Shown piece by piece: positions 43,956 to 51,949 of a stretch of 64,000 nucleotides of DNA. The stretch's first letter is position 1; each line of letters begins with the position of its first letter. The notes under the pieces are model-generated. The model ran no database searches. It was given only the letters and a program-made list of their open reading frames with translations, and was not told the origin of the DNA. This stretch comes from Avoscillospira_A sp052117125 (GTDB taxonomy: Bacteria > Bacillota > Clostridia > Oscillospirales > Oscillospiraceae), in the NCBI RefSeq assembly GCF_052117125.1, contig NZ_JBQKJT010000014.1:6539-70538 (forward strand). Direction: 5' to 3'. Both the position numbers and the translations under genes were made by a program.

Positions 43956-45672
43956 AAAAGACGGTCCCGATGTGGTACGTGGATTTCACCTTGCACTGAA
44001 AAAAGGCGAATTCTATGCACTGCTGGGAGGTAACGGCGCCGGTAAGTCAACGTCTTTGAAGCTGCTGGCCGGACTTTTAAAACCCTATCGCGGTACGGTC
44101 CACGTCTGTGGAACTGTGGGCGCTCTGCCCCAGAATCCCCAGACGCTTTTTGTCAAAAAGACCGTCCGGGAGGATCTGGCGGAAATTCTGGGCGGCAGCA
44201 AAGAGGAGGAGACAGCGCGTATTGCCCATGTGGTAGCTCTGTGTCGTCTGGAGGGACTGCTGGACCGACACCCCTACGACCTGTCCGGTGGAGAGCAGCA
44301 GCGGGCAGCTTTGGGCAAGGTCCTGCTGCTGAACCCGGATATTTTGCTAATGGACGAGCCCACCAAGGGACTGGACGCGGAGTTCAAGCAGATCTTCGCA
44401 GAAATCTTGCAGGTGCTGCTGCGGCGCGGTGTTACGATTCTGATGGTCAGCCATGATATTGCATTCTGTGCCCGATATGCTCACCGCTGTGCGCTCTTCT
44501 TTGACGGCAGTACGGTGGCAGAGGGGACGCCTCGGGCCTTCTTTTCCGGCAACAGCTTTTACACCACTTCTGCCAACCGTATGGCACGGGAACTGGCGTC
44601 GGAGGCCATCACGCCGGAAGATGTGATCGCCCTGTGCGGCGGGCAGCTGCCGCCTGTGCCGGAGCTGCCGGAGGATATCCCACTGCTTCCGGAACCGGAG
44701 GAGGGGAGCCCGGCGGAAAAGCCGAAAAAGCTGCCCTGGTGGCGCAAACTGCTGGCGGCATTGTCCGCTGCCGTTGCGCTGATATTGTTTTTCTCCTTTA
44801 TGGGCGTGGCAGATCTGACGACGCTGGTCACTGCGGAGGGGCTGACTACCCTGGCGGGGGAACAGCTGCTGCTGTACATCGTATTTTGTGTTTCTCTACT
44901 TGCGTTTGCCGTCTGTATTACGCGCCGCAGCCACCGACCAGACTATTTGCGGCAGACGCCAAAGGAACAGCGGAAGCTGACAAAACGTACGTTGGCAGCA
45001 ACCATTCTGATCATACTGCTCATTCCTGTAACACTCTTTATTGGCATCACTTATCTGGGGGGAAAGAAGTATTATTTTATCTCCCTTCTGATTCTGCTGG
45101 AGACCATGCTCCCGTTTTTTATGATCTTTGAAGGCCGCAAACCCCAGGCCCGGGAGCTGGTGATTCTGGCGGTTCTGTGTGCCATTGGCGTGGCGGGCCG
45201 GGCGTTCTTTTTTATGCTGCCACAGTTCAAGCCAGTGATGGCAGTGACTATCATCTCCGGCGTGGCGTTTGGCGGAGAAGCCGGTTTTCTGGTGGGTGCC
45301 ATGACCATGCTGGCATCCAATGTCCTGTTTGGACAGGGGCCGCTGGCGCCATGGCAGATGTTTTCCATGGGTATCATTGGATTCCTTGCCGGTATCCTGT
45401 TCCGGAAAGGGCTGCTGATGCGGACGCGGGGGGCACTGTGTGTCTTTGGCGCTCTCTGCGCCATCCTGATTTACGGCGGTATCATGAATCCGGCTTCTGC
45501 CCTGACGGCAAACCGGGAGCTGACAGGCGGCATGCTGCTGAGCAGCTATATCGTGGGAATGCCGTTTGACTGTATCCACGCCATGGCAACCTGGCTGTTT
45601 CTGTGGTTTGCCGCGGAACCTATGCTGGAAAAGTTAGACCGGATCAAAGTAAAATATGGTTTAATTGTATAG
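43501..45672 (+). CDS. ECF ATPase-ATPase-S fusion, 3' part: second ATPase and S component
   Basis: The frame opens with the rest of ATPase 1 (PSVLILDEPTSQLDPIAASD, LLTEHRL). ATPase 2 follows from 43915 with Walker A GGNGAGKST, signature LSGGEQQR, Walker B ILLMDEPTKGLD and MVSHD. From about residue 415 onward there are six to eight hydrophobic segments (LLILLETMLPFFMIFEGRKP, ELVILAVLCAIGVAGRAFFF, MLASNVLFGQGPLAPWQMFS, PFDCIHAMATWLFLWF), the pattern of an ECF substrate-binding S component, close in style to CbrT-like cobalamin or related S proteins. A single chain with both ATPases and the S component is unusual. Substrate is inferred from context as a corrinoid. Confidence 0.8.
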   Translation: MAMQPSVLILDEPTSQLDPIAASDFLATLGRINRELGTTILLTEHRLKDAFPLATRVAVMEQGRLLCSGTPAEVGEALREKGHAMFLAMPTAMRVWAAVEQVGPCPVTVREGKDWLAAYGTAHPLGTLPPEPTRTYPEEPVLEASELWFKYEKDGPDVVRGFHLALKKGEFYALLGGNGAGKSTSLKLLAGLLKPYRGTVHVCGTVGALPQNPQTLFVKKTVREDLAEILGGSKEEETARIAHVVALCRLEGLLDRHPYDLSGGEQQRAALGKVLLLNPDILLMDEPTKGLDAEFKQIFAEILQVLLRRGVTILMVSHDIAFCARYAHRCALFFDGSTVAEGTPRAFFSGNSFYTTSANRMARELASEAITPEDVIALCGGQLPPVPELPEDIPLLPEPEEGSPAEKPKKLPWWRKLLAALSAAVALILFFSFMGVADLTTLVTAEGLTTLAGEQLLLYIVFCVSLLAFAVCITRRSHRPDYLRQTPKEQRKLTKRTLAATILIILLIPVTLFIGITYLGGKKYYFISLLILLETMLPFFMIFEGRKPQARELVILAVLCAIGVAGRAFFFMLPQFKPVMAVTIISGVAFGGEAGFLVGAMTMLASNVLFGQGPLAPWQMFSMGIIGFLAGILFRKGLLMRTRGALCVFGALCAILIYGGIMNPASALTANRELTGGMLLSSYIVGMPFDCIHAMATWLFLWFAAEPMLEKLDRIKVKYGLIV

Positions 45673-45741
45673 AACAAACTGAAAAAAAGCAGCCGACCAG
45701 ATGCAAATAAGGGTAGGTATTTGTGAGACATCTGAGTTAAG

Positions 45742-45780
45742 TATAACCGGCGATTTGCTGTCGAGCTATCGCCGGTTATA
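45742..45780. terminator. Hairpin between the ECF operon and the HxlR gene
   Basis: A 13-bp perfect stem (TATAACCGGCGAT at 45742-45754, complement at 45768-45780) with a 13-base loop, between convergent genes. Only a short T-run follows on the plus strand. Confidence 0.55.
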
Positions 45781-45796
45781 TTTATGCTGACAGGCA

Positions 45797-46162
45797 CTAC
45801 TCTTGCAGTAAACACTGTGGGCAATGGCTTTTCAGATTGGAAAACTCCTGCATATGCTGATTGCCCCAGTCCCGGAGCTGCCGCAGGAGCTCCAGTAGCT
45901 CCACACCGGCATCGGTCAGCTGGTATTCCACTCGGACCGGAACCTCGTTGTACTGCTGGCGGCTGAGAATGCCGTAGCCTTCCAGACTCTTGAGGGACTG
46001 GGCCAGCATGACATTGGTGATGCCGGGTACGGCCCGTTTGATGGCATTGTATCGCCATGGTCTGCCGTCCTTCAACAGACAGATAATATTCAGCTTCCAC
46101 TTGCCGCCGATGATGTCCATGGTCAGCCGCAGGGGGCAGAGATCGTGAAATGAAGAGTCCAT
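45797..46162 (-). CDS. HxlR family transcriptional regulator
   Basis: 121 residues. The N-terminus CPLRLTMDIIGGKWKLNIIC and the wing (RYNAIKRAVPGITNVMLAQS, LKSLEGYGILSR, VEYQLTDAG) are diagnostic of HxlR/MarR-like winged helices. The Cys before the domain and the C-terminal CPQC pair could sense redox or electrophiles, as in HypR-type members. It is divergent from the flavodoxin gene, the common arrangement for HxlR regulators, so it probably controls that gene and itself through the 136-base gap. Confidence 0.88.
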   Translation of the reverse strand: MDSSFHDLCPLRLTMDIIGGKWKLNIICLLKDGRPWRYNAIKRAVPGITNVMLAQSLKSLEGYGILSRQQYNEVPVRVEYQLTDAGVELLELLRQLRDWGNQHMQEFSNLKSHCPQCLLQE

Positions 46163-46240
46163 GGGAGTTCCTCCAGGTCAGAATTTTCTTACCATGTTCA
46201 GAAAAACTGCGTTCTTGCCAGAGTGGTAAAAGTTGATATA

Positions 46241-46268
46241 CTGGTAAGTGGTATGAAAAGTATACCAG
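46241..46268. promoter_or_regulatory. Possible HxlR operator
   Basis: CTGGTA (46241-46246) and TACCAG (46263-46268) form an inverted repeat inside the divergent gap, and GGTA recurs at 46225 and 46251. No clear -35/-10 pair could be set, so this is tentative. Confidence 0.3.
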
Positions 46269-46298
46269 ATATTCTTTAGAAAGCAAGAGGGAAGAACC

Positions 46299-46790
46299 AT
46301 GCAGATTTCCATTGTGTACGATACCAAGACCGGCAACACTGAGGAGATGGCCAAGTACATTATCGAGGGCATCACTTCTGTAGAAGGGATGGAGGCCAAA
46401 GCTTTTTCCATCGATGCTATCGACGCCGACTATGTAAAGAACAGCTGCGGCCTTATCGTGGGTACGCCCACCTATAACGGCTACTTGTCCGCCCGTATGA
46501 AGACCTGGCTGGAAAGCGGTCCTGCCAAGTTGCAGGTAGCCGGTAAGCTGGCTGGTGCCTATGCGACGGCAGCTTTTATCCACGGCGGCGGCGATCTGGC
46601 CATCCAGTGTATTCTGACTCATCTGATGGTGGACGGTATGATGACCTATTCCGGCGGTCAGTCCTACGGTATGCCCGTGATCCATTTGGGCCCTATGGCC
46701 ATTGCGCCGCAGCTGGAGCAGTTTGCCGACCTGTTCCGTACTTATGGCCAGCGGATGGCCACCCAGGCTGTGCGGCTGTATCAGAACTGA
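46299..46790 (+). CDS. Flavodoxin family protein
   Basis: 163 residues; AGAGGGAAGAACC precedes the ATG. The FMN phosphate loop is YDTKTGNTEEMAKYI at residues 7-21. GTPTYNGYLSARMKTWLE is the flavin-ring region of WrbA/NAD(P)H quinone-oxidoreductase-like proteins, and the AAFIHGGGDLAIQCIL segment fits that family. It probably reduces quinones or serves as an electron carrier under oxidative or electrophile stress. It is divergent from the HxlR regulator. Confidence 0.85.
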   Translation: MQISIVYDTKTGNTEEMAKYIIEGITSVEGMEAKAFSIDAIDADYVKNSCGLIVGTPTYNGYLSARMKTWLESGPAKLQVAGKLAGAYATAAFIHGGGDLAIQCILTHLMVDGMMTYSGGQSYGMPVIHLGPMAIAPQLEQFADLFRTYGQRMATQAVRLYQN

Positions 46791-46807
46791 AACCATACCG
46801 GAGAGAC

Positions 46808-46845
46808 AAATGGCTGCAGCGATCTAGCAATCGCTGCAGCCATTT
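46808..46845. terminator. Bidirectional terminator
   Basis: A perfect 16-bp stem (AAATGGCTGCAGCGAT at 46808-46823, complement at 46830-46845) with loop CTAGCA, between convergent genes. Flanking A/T runs are short. Confidence 0.7.
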
Positions 46846-46862
46846 TCGGTGTTTTAAGCCAT

Positions 46863-47789
46863 TCAAGAACGTTGTGTCCAATCTACCGCACCAGGGAGCT
46901 TCCGGCAGTACAGCCGATAAAAGTCATCATGTGTCATAGCTTCCAGCCATGAGGCAGAAGGACAGCAGGCCATGGAGACATCCTGGAGGCTTCTGGACTG
47001 TGCATGCTCCGGGTAAACGATCAGATCTCCGTTGGATGCATAAAACGCACAGAGAGACGGGCATAGAATTTCTTCTGCCATCCGGCGAGCCAGTTGCTGT
47101 GCCAGAGAGGTACGGGCGCAGAAATAGGAGGGGATTAAAACAGGCCCCCCGGCTGGAAGCTGCAAAAAAGTTTCCCGGCCATCGGCCCGCAGAGCGTAGA
47201 GCGAGGGCACCAGAGCAGTTCGAGCGCGGTTCTGCCGTACGGCATGGAAGGCGCCAATGGGCATATCGGTTACAAGGCTGCGTTCCAGCAGTGTTTCTGC
47301 CGCACGGCTGCCCCACCGTTCCCACACGGCTTTGACCACCGTCTTGACAGCGGAGTTGTTGATGCCGCCCAGGGCCAGACCGTTCCAATCCGGCAGAGCA
47401 GTACAGGCACAAGACTCCGGATCCCGGGTGTAATAGACCAGGGGAATGGACAGAAAGGGGAGCAGAAAAGGGCCACGCTCCACGGCATCCAGCATGGGAC
47501 CGGAACGCAGAGGTATCCAGTCCCGGACCGAATACAAGGAATCCCGCAGTTTGCAGAAAATTTCCGGATCCTCGAATACCTCCAGGTCGGCAGAAACGAT
47601 CAAATCGGGCAGAATGGCGTCAGGCCGGGCCAGATAGTCGGAAAGATGTTCAGAATATCCCAGGCCAAAATAGCGCACTTCCAGATGGATGTTGTCAGCC
47701 AGCAATCGCTGGGCCAGAGTATCCAGAAATGCCTTTTCCTGCCGGTGCAGTACACAGATGTGATTCCAATAGAGTAAAATATGGGTCAT
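46863..47789 (-). CDS. Cytoplasmic substrate-binding-like protein of an iron-regulated trio
   Basis: 308 residues. It has the two-lobe pattern of ABC solute-binding proteins (LLPDLIVSADLEVFEDPEIF, PLVYYTRDPESCACTALPDW, GGINNSAVKTVVKAVWERWG, RTALVPSLYALR), but there is no signal peptide or lipobox: it begins MTHILLYWNHICVLHRQEKA. So it likely stays in the cytoplasm. Paired Cys occur at CAC (about 128) and CC (about 273). Its start overlaps the ABC-type ATPase gene by four bases. With the ATPase and G3E GTPase it forms a three-gene operon behind a DtxR-type box. I do not know a described system with this makeup; a metal or cofactor handling role is inferred. Confidence 0.6.
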   Translation of the reverse strand: MTHILLYWNHICVLHRQEKAFLDTLAQRLLADNIHLEVRYFGLGYSEHLSDYLARPDAILPDLIVSADLEVFEDPEIFCKLRDSLYSVRDWIPLRSGPMLDAVERGPFLLPFLSIPLVYYTRDPESCACTALPDWNGLALGGINNSAVKTVVKAVWERWGSRAAETLLERSLVTDMPIGAFHAVRQNRARTALVPSLYALRADGRETFLQLPAGGPVLIPSYFCARTSLAQQLARRMAEEILCPSLCAFYASNGDLIVYPEHAQSRSLQDVSMACCPSASWLEAMTHDDFYRLYCRKLPGAVDWTQRS

Positions 47790-48529
47790 GCCAACAGGGC
47801 TCCTTTCCGCAGCAGGGCTTGATAGTGCCGCTGCCGACGGTATTCTTCTTCCAGTGTTCGATACAGTTCGGATTCTGCCGGAGAGCGATCTACCACGGCT
47901 TTGACCGCACCACCGCCAAGAACAATGCGCTGCTTCGACAGGAGAGCAGTGTGGGGGTCATGGGTCACCACCAGTACCAGTTTCTCCTGGTGCCGCAGCA
48001 AACCCAGCGCCTTTTCCTTATCGATTCCGGCGTTTTCGATTTCATCAATCAGTACAATGGGACTGTCACAGATCAGAGCAATATCTCCGATCATCAATGC
48101 CCGGGACTGACCACCGCTCAGCTGATTGAGGCTTTGCTCCAGGGCCACCGGCTCTGGTGTAATGGTGTTAACCAGCTTTAAAATTTCGCCCGGATCCACT
48201 TGCCGGTCACGGCACTGGCCATGAAGCAACGAAAATTCCTCCACTGTGGTGTCCAATACAAAACGCATGTTCTGCCCCAGATGGGCTACCAACTGCCCTG
48301 ACATCGTCTGCCGGCAGGCACGGGACACAGGAGCACCGTCCAGAAGAACCGTGCGGCCTGTCACAGAATCCCCCTGGGCCAGCTGTTCAATATCCTTGAT
48401 GAGTCGGGATTTTCCCGAACCGGTGTTGCCAACAATGGTGTACAGATGGCCGCGATACAGGTCGATGGCGGAAAAGGGCTCCGGCTGGCCATGTTTATCC
48501 CGACCGGGCAAGATCGTTATGCAGTCCAT
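47786..48529 (-). CDS. ABC-type ATPase of the iron-regulated trio
   Basis: 247 residues. Walker A is GNTGSGKSRLIKD, signature LSGGQSRALM, Walker B SPIVLIDEIENAG and the switch LVVTHDPHTALLS. The Walker B is followed by ENAG instead of the PT.LD seen in transporters, and no permease gene is linked, so a soluble role is possible. The C-terminus is helical (YRTLEEEYRRQRHYQALLRK). It overlaps both neighbours (four and 13 bases), showing a tightly coupled operon. Confidence 0.75.
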   Translation of the reverse strand: MDCITILPGRDKHGQPEPFSAIDLYRGHLYTIVGNTGSGKSRLIKDIEQLAQGDSVTGRTVLLDGAPVSRACRQTMSGQLVAHLGQNMRFVLDTTVEEFSLLHGQCRDRQVDPGEILKLVNTITPEPVALEQSLNQLSGGQSRALMIGDIALICDSPIVLIDEIENAGIDKEKALGLLRHQEKLVLVVTHDPHTALLSKQRIVLGGGAVKAVVDRSPAESELYRTLEEEYRRQRHYQALLRKGALLA

Positions 48530-49233
48530 GAAGGAACCTCCTCTCCAAAGGAAATTTTACCTACAATGCCCTGCTGATAGGAACTGCCCACCCGCTGCTC
48601 ACCCACACAGTAGGAACATACGCCGCTGGGCATGGTGTGGCGAAGCACATCCTCTGCAAAATCGCCGCAGGCGGGTCGTTCCTGCAACCACAGGGCCAGA
48701 CGATCCACGCCATAACCGGCCAAGCCATCCACGGGAAACAGGGCGGCGGTGGGATTCAAATGCCGGACCCGCCAGCAAATAATCTCCAGCTCCGCCTGGG
48801 ACACCATGTCTGTCTTGGTCAGCACAATAAAATCTGCCTGGGTCAGCATGGGGCCCAGCTGATCCGGTGCCCGGCAGCTGGCGGTACAGTCCAGAACGCA
48901 GCCTGCTGCCATTTTCGCCGTGGCCGGAGAGCAGCGGTGGCACAATCCGGCGGTCTCAATGATAAGGGTGCGGCGTCCCAACCGGTCGGCCCAGTCCCAT
49001 AACTCCGGCAAATTGGAAACAAGAAAATGGTCTGGGCAGATATCGCCGCTGAGGCCTGTCACACAGGGGAGGCCCAGGGCGTGGAATACGGCATCATCCT
49101 GGCTGTGCAGGCAGTCGATCTTACAGACACAGGGAGAAAAACCACTTTGATCCAGAAGAGGAAGCAGACTGCGGAGGACAGCAGTTTTGCCCACAGCCGA
49201 GGCTCCGGAAAACAAAATAACATGACTTGGCAT
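48517..49233 (-). CDS. G3E-family GTPase (CobW/HypB-like)
   Basis: 238 residues, TAAGGAGGT before the ATG. The P-loop is SGASAVGKTAVLRSL, the Mg-binding motif includes TLIIETAGLCHRCSP (the G3E ETAG motif), and the base-specificity motif is VLTKTDMVS. Two conserved Cys pairs stand out: LCHRC after ETAG and GVCSYCVGE near the C-terminus; both could bind metal. G3E GTPases deliver metals (Ni, Zn, Co) to target enzymes. It heads the operon next to the DtxR-type box, so it should be made under metal limitation. Confidence 0.8.
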   Translation of the reverse strand: MPSHVILFSGASAVGKTAVLRSLLPLLDQSGFSPCVCKIDCLHSQDDAVFHALGLPCVTGLSGDICPDHFLVSNLPELWDWADRLGRRTLIIETAGLCHRCSPATAKMAAGCVLDCTASCRAPDQLGPMLTQADFIVLTKTDMVSQAELEIICWRVRHLNPTAALFPVDGLAGYGVDRLALWLQERPACGDFAEDVLRHTMPSGVCSYCVGEQRVGSSYQQGIVGKISFGEEVPSWTA

Positions 49234-49262
49234 GGTCGTACCTCCTTAAGGGATAAAATTTC

Positions 49263-49278
49263 GTTAGTTATATCTAAC
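49263..49278 (-). promoter_or_regulatory. DtxR-type box upstream of the GTPase trio
   Basis: GTTAG-TTATAT-CTAAC, a perfect GTTAG-N6-CTAAC, located 30-45 bases before the GTPase start. The -35/-10 elements for this operon are not clear; a TTGATA..TATGGT pair with a long spacer is the best candidate. Confidence 0.7.
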
Positions 49279-49338
49279 CTACCATAAGAACACCGTGATT
49301 GTCAGTATCAAATGAGACCAAGGAAAAATCTTTTTTCC

Positions 49339-49392
49339 TTGACGAATAGGCCCTCTTGCCTGTACAATACAGGAAGGTTAGTGGAAACTAAC
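49339..49392 (+). promoter_or_regulatory. Promoter plus DtxR-type box for the Crp/ABC operon
   Basis: TTGACG (49339-49344), 18-base spacer, TACAAT (49363-49368), then GTTAG-TGGAAA-CTAAC (49377-49392) covering the expected transcription start. Confidence 0.8.
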
Positions 49393-49408
49393 TAAAGTGA
49401 AATGAGGT

Positions 49409-50086
49409 GTGGAGTTGGAGCAGACCGAACTGGGGGCAAAGCTGGCTCTATCGCCGCTGCTGGCTGGGATGGAGATACCGCCGGAGCAGCTTTCCGTCCA
49501 ACAGTACCGCGCTGGGCAGATTGTCAGCGATTGTTACAAAGGAACGCCGTCTGTGGGGCTGGTAACAGTCGGTCGGCTGGAAGTCTATTCCGTGGCACTG
49601 GATGGGAAGGATGTCCTGCTCAATGAGTTGACGGCAGGGGAGTGTTTTGGAATCTGCAATCTTCTGGCTCCGTCGGAGCTGGAGACGGTGTTGCGTTGCG
49701 GCACGGAAGCGGAGATTCTCTATATTCCCAAAAGCGTACTGCGGCAGTGTTTGACGAAAGACAGCGCGTTTGCCCTGCGATTCGGGACGGTGTGCGGAAA
49801 AAAGTTACAATTTCTTCTGCGTCGTATTGAACTGCTGACCATGCAGTCCTGCCGGGGCCGGGTCATAGCCTTTTTATTGTCCCGACAGGATCAGAACGGC
49901 ACGGTGTATCTGCATGGTTCCCGGGAGGATCTGGCTCGTCATTTGGGTGTCAGTCGGGCGGCGCTGTTCCGGGAGCTGGCGGCACTGCAGGCCATGGGCA
50001 CCGTTGCAGCTCATGGGACAAGCTTGTCGGTTCTGGACTCCCAACAGTTGGAGCATCTGCTCTACCATCCATCCAACATCAAGTGA
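49409..50086 (+). CDS. Crp/Fnr family transcriptional regulator
   Basis: 225 residues if started at GTG 49409; a TTG six bases further on (49415) has a better-spaced GAGG, so the start is uncertain. The N-terminal cyclic-nucleotide-like beta barrel (YRAGQIVSDCYKG, GRLEVYSVALDGKDVLLNEL, TAGECFGICNLL) is followed by the long helix and a C-terminal winged helix (SREDLARHLGVSRAALFREL). No Fnr-type N-terminal Cys cluster is present. It heads an operon with an ABC importer and is itself behind a DtxR-type box, so iron state and its own unknown ligand may both act on this locus. Confidence 0.85.
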   Translation: MELEQTELGAKLALSPLLAGMEIPPEQLSVQQYRAGQIVSDCYKGTPSVGLVTVGRLEVYSVALDGKDVLLNELTAGECFGICNLLAPSELETVLRCGTEAEILYIPKSVLRQCLTKDSAFALRFGTVCGKKLQFLLRRIELLTMQSCRGRVIAFLLSRQDQNGTVYLHGSREDLARHLGVSRAALFRELAALQAMGTVAAHGTSLSVLDSQQLEHLLYHPSNIK

Positions 50087-50108
50087 TCCATAGGAAAGGA
50101 ATATTATT

Positions 50109-51194
50109 ATGAAAAAGTTTTTTACGTTGCTGTGCGCACTGTCTTTGACGACTACCATGCTGGCAGGCTGCGCTGTCGATTCCTCTACGGAGGCCACTTC
50201 AAACTCGCAGGATACCGACGGTGAGACCATTGTGACGGAATCGGGAACGGCGGATACTCCGGAGGTCAGCGAGACGGAGACGGCAGAGGCGGTGGATGTG
50301 AATGTCATGGCGTTGAAAGGTCCTACGGCCATGGGCATGGTACAGTTTATGAGCGAAGTGGACGCCGGCACAATCACCGACAACAACTATCAGTTTTCGA
50401 TTACGGCCATGACTGATGAGGTCAGTGCGGCCCTGGCGCAGGGCACGACGGATATTGCGGCTGTACCGGCCAATCTGGCCTCCATTCTGTATCACAATAC
50501 GGAAGGCGGGGTTCAAGTGTTGGCTCTGAATACACTGGGCGTGTTGTACATCGTTGAGAGTGGCGATACGGTTCAGTCCATAGCAGACTTGCAGGGCAAA
50601 ACCATTTATGCCAGTGGTAAGGGCGGCACACCGGAGTATGCGCTGAACTACATACTGACTGAAAATAGTATCGATCCAGCCACTGATGTGACCATTGAGT
50701 GGAAGAGCGAGCAGACGGAGTGCCTGGCAGCCCTTACTGCTCAGGAGAATGCCATCGCCATGCTGCCGCAGCCCTTTGTCACCACAGCTCAGACGAAGAG
50801 TGACGCCATCCGGGTAGCGTTGGATCTGACAGAGGAGTGGGACAAGCTGCAGGCTGACAGTGAGACGCCCTCCACGCTGGTCACTGGTGTGGTGGTAGCC
50901 CGATCGGCTTTTGTGGAGGAACATCCTGATGCGGTTTCAGCTTTTCTGGACCACTATCAGACCTCTGTGGAGTTTGTCAATTCTAATGTAACTGAGGCTG
51001 CCCAGCTGGTAGGGGCCTATGATATTGTTACCGCAGAGGTGGCAGAAAAGGCCATTCCTGCTTGCAACATTGTCTTTATGGAAGGTACGGAGATGCAGGA
51101 GAAGCTGTCCGGCTATCTCTCCGTATTACTGGAGCAGAATACCAAATCTGTAGGCGGCGCCCTGCCCGGTGATGACTTCTACTACAGCCGTTGA
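50109..51194 (+). CDS. ABC importer substrate-binding lipoprotein, NitT/TauT (NMT1-like) type
   Basis: 361 residues, GGAAAGGAAT before the ATG. Lipobox LAGC puts the lipid Cys at about 21, followed by a Ser/Thr/Glu-rich linker. The NMT1-like fold shows AALAQGTTDIAAVPANLASI, SIADLQGKTIYASGKGGTPE, ALTAQENAIAMLPQPFVTTA and VARSAFVEEHPDAVSAFLDH. Relatives bind nitrate, taurine, thiamine precursors or other small ligands. Under an iron-type box, a metal chelate or related factor is possible; sequence does not settle it. Confidence 0.85.
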   Translation: MKKFFTLLCALSLTTTMLAGCAVDSSTEATSNSQDTDGETIVTESGTADTPEVSETETAEAVDVNVMALKGPTAMGMVQFMSEVDAGTITDNNYQFSITAMTDEVSAALAQGTTDIAAVPANLASILYHNTEGGVQVLALNTLGVLYIVESGDTVQSIADLQGKTIYASGKGGTPEYALNYILTENSIDPATDVTIEWKSEQTECLAALTAQENAIAMLPQPFVTTAQTKSDAIRVALDLTEEWDKLQADSETPSTLVTGVVVARSAFVEEHPDAVSAFLDHYQTSVEFVNSNVTEAAQLVGAYDIVTAEVAEKAIPACNIVFMEGTEMQEKLSGYLSVLLEQNTKSVGGALPGDDFYYSR

Positions 51195-51196
51195 TC

Positions 51197-51946
51197 ATGA
51201 AGCAAGGTGGAATGCTGCGGCTCTGGGCGGTACTGGTGTGGCTTCTGATCTGGCAACTGGGTGCCATAGCCATGGATCAGCAGATTCTGCTGGTCTCTCC
51301 CATTGCTGTTCTGATGCGCCTGGGAACACTGGCTGTGGAGCCATCCTTCTGGAAAGCTGTGGGATTCTCCCTGTTGCGGATCACTGGCGGTTTTTTTCTG
51401 GGGGCGGCGGTGGGTACGGTGCTAGCCGCCCTCTCCGCGAGACTGCGCCGGGTAGAGGAGCTACTGGCCCCACTGCTGCTGGCTATCAAGTCCATTCCTG
51501 TGGCCTCCTTTATCATCCTCGCCCTGATCTTGTTTTCCTCCCGGAATCTGTCCGTTCTCATTTCCTTCCTAATGGTTCTGCCGGTTCTGTACGCAGGTGT
51601 TTTGGGCGGTATCCGAGCCATGGACAAACAGATGCTGGAAATGGCACAGGTGTTTCAAATTCCTACGCCCCGGCGGGTGCGCTACGTCTATCTGCCTCAA
51701 GTGTTACCCTATTTCCGGGCGGCATGTGCTTCTGCCCTGGGGCTGTGCTGGAAATCGGGCATTGCTGCTGAGGTCATCGGCATGCCTACAGGCTCTATTG
51801 GTGAACGGCTCCAACAGGCTAAGATTTATCTGGATACGCCGGATCTCTTTGCCTGGACACTGGTGATTGTCTTGGTGAGCTTGGCCTTTGAACGACTCTT
51901 TTTGGCCCTGCTGCAAATAGCAACCAGATATCTGGAGAGGATGTGA
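51197..51946 (+). CDS. ABC importer permease, NitT/TauT type
   Basis: 249 residues from ATG 51197; a TTG at 51191 that overlaps the upstream stop is an alternative. Six hydrophobic segments and the coupling motif QMLEMAQVFQIPTPRRVRYV, then YLPQVLPYF, are typical of SsuC/TauC permeases. It follows the binding-protein gene with no gap and precedes the ATPase gene by three bases. Confidence 0.85.
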   Translation: MKQGGMLRLWAVLVWLLIWQLGAIAMDQQILLVSPIAVLMRLGTLAVEPSFWKAVGFSLLRITGGFFLGAAVGTVLAALSARLRRVEELLAPLLLAIKSIPVASFIILALILFSSRNLSVLISFLMVLPVLYAGVLGGIRAMDKQMLEMAQVFQIPTPRRVRYVYLPQVLPYFRAACASALGLCWKSGIAAEVIGMPTGSIGERLQQAKIYLDTPDLFAWTLVIVLVSLAFERLFLALLQIATRYLERM

Positions 51947-51949
51947 ACC

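Noticed and set aside
45784..45966. Short plus-strand frame after the ECF operon
   Set aside because: Antisense to the HxlR gene with no ribosome site.
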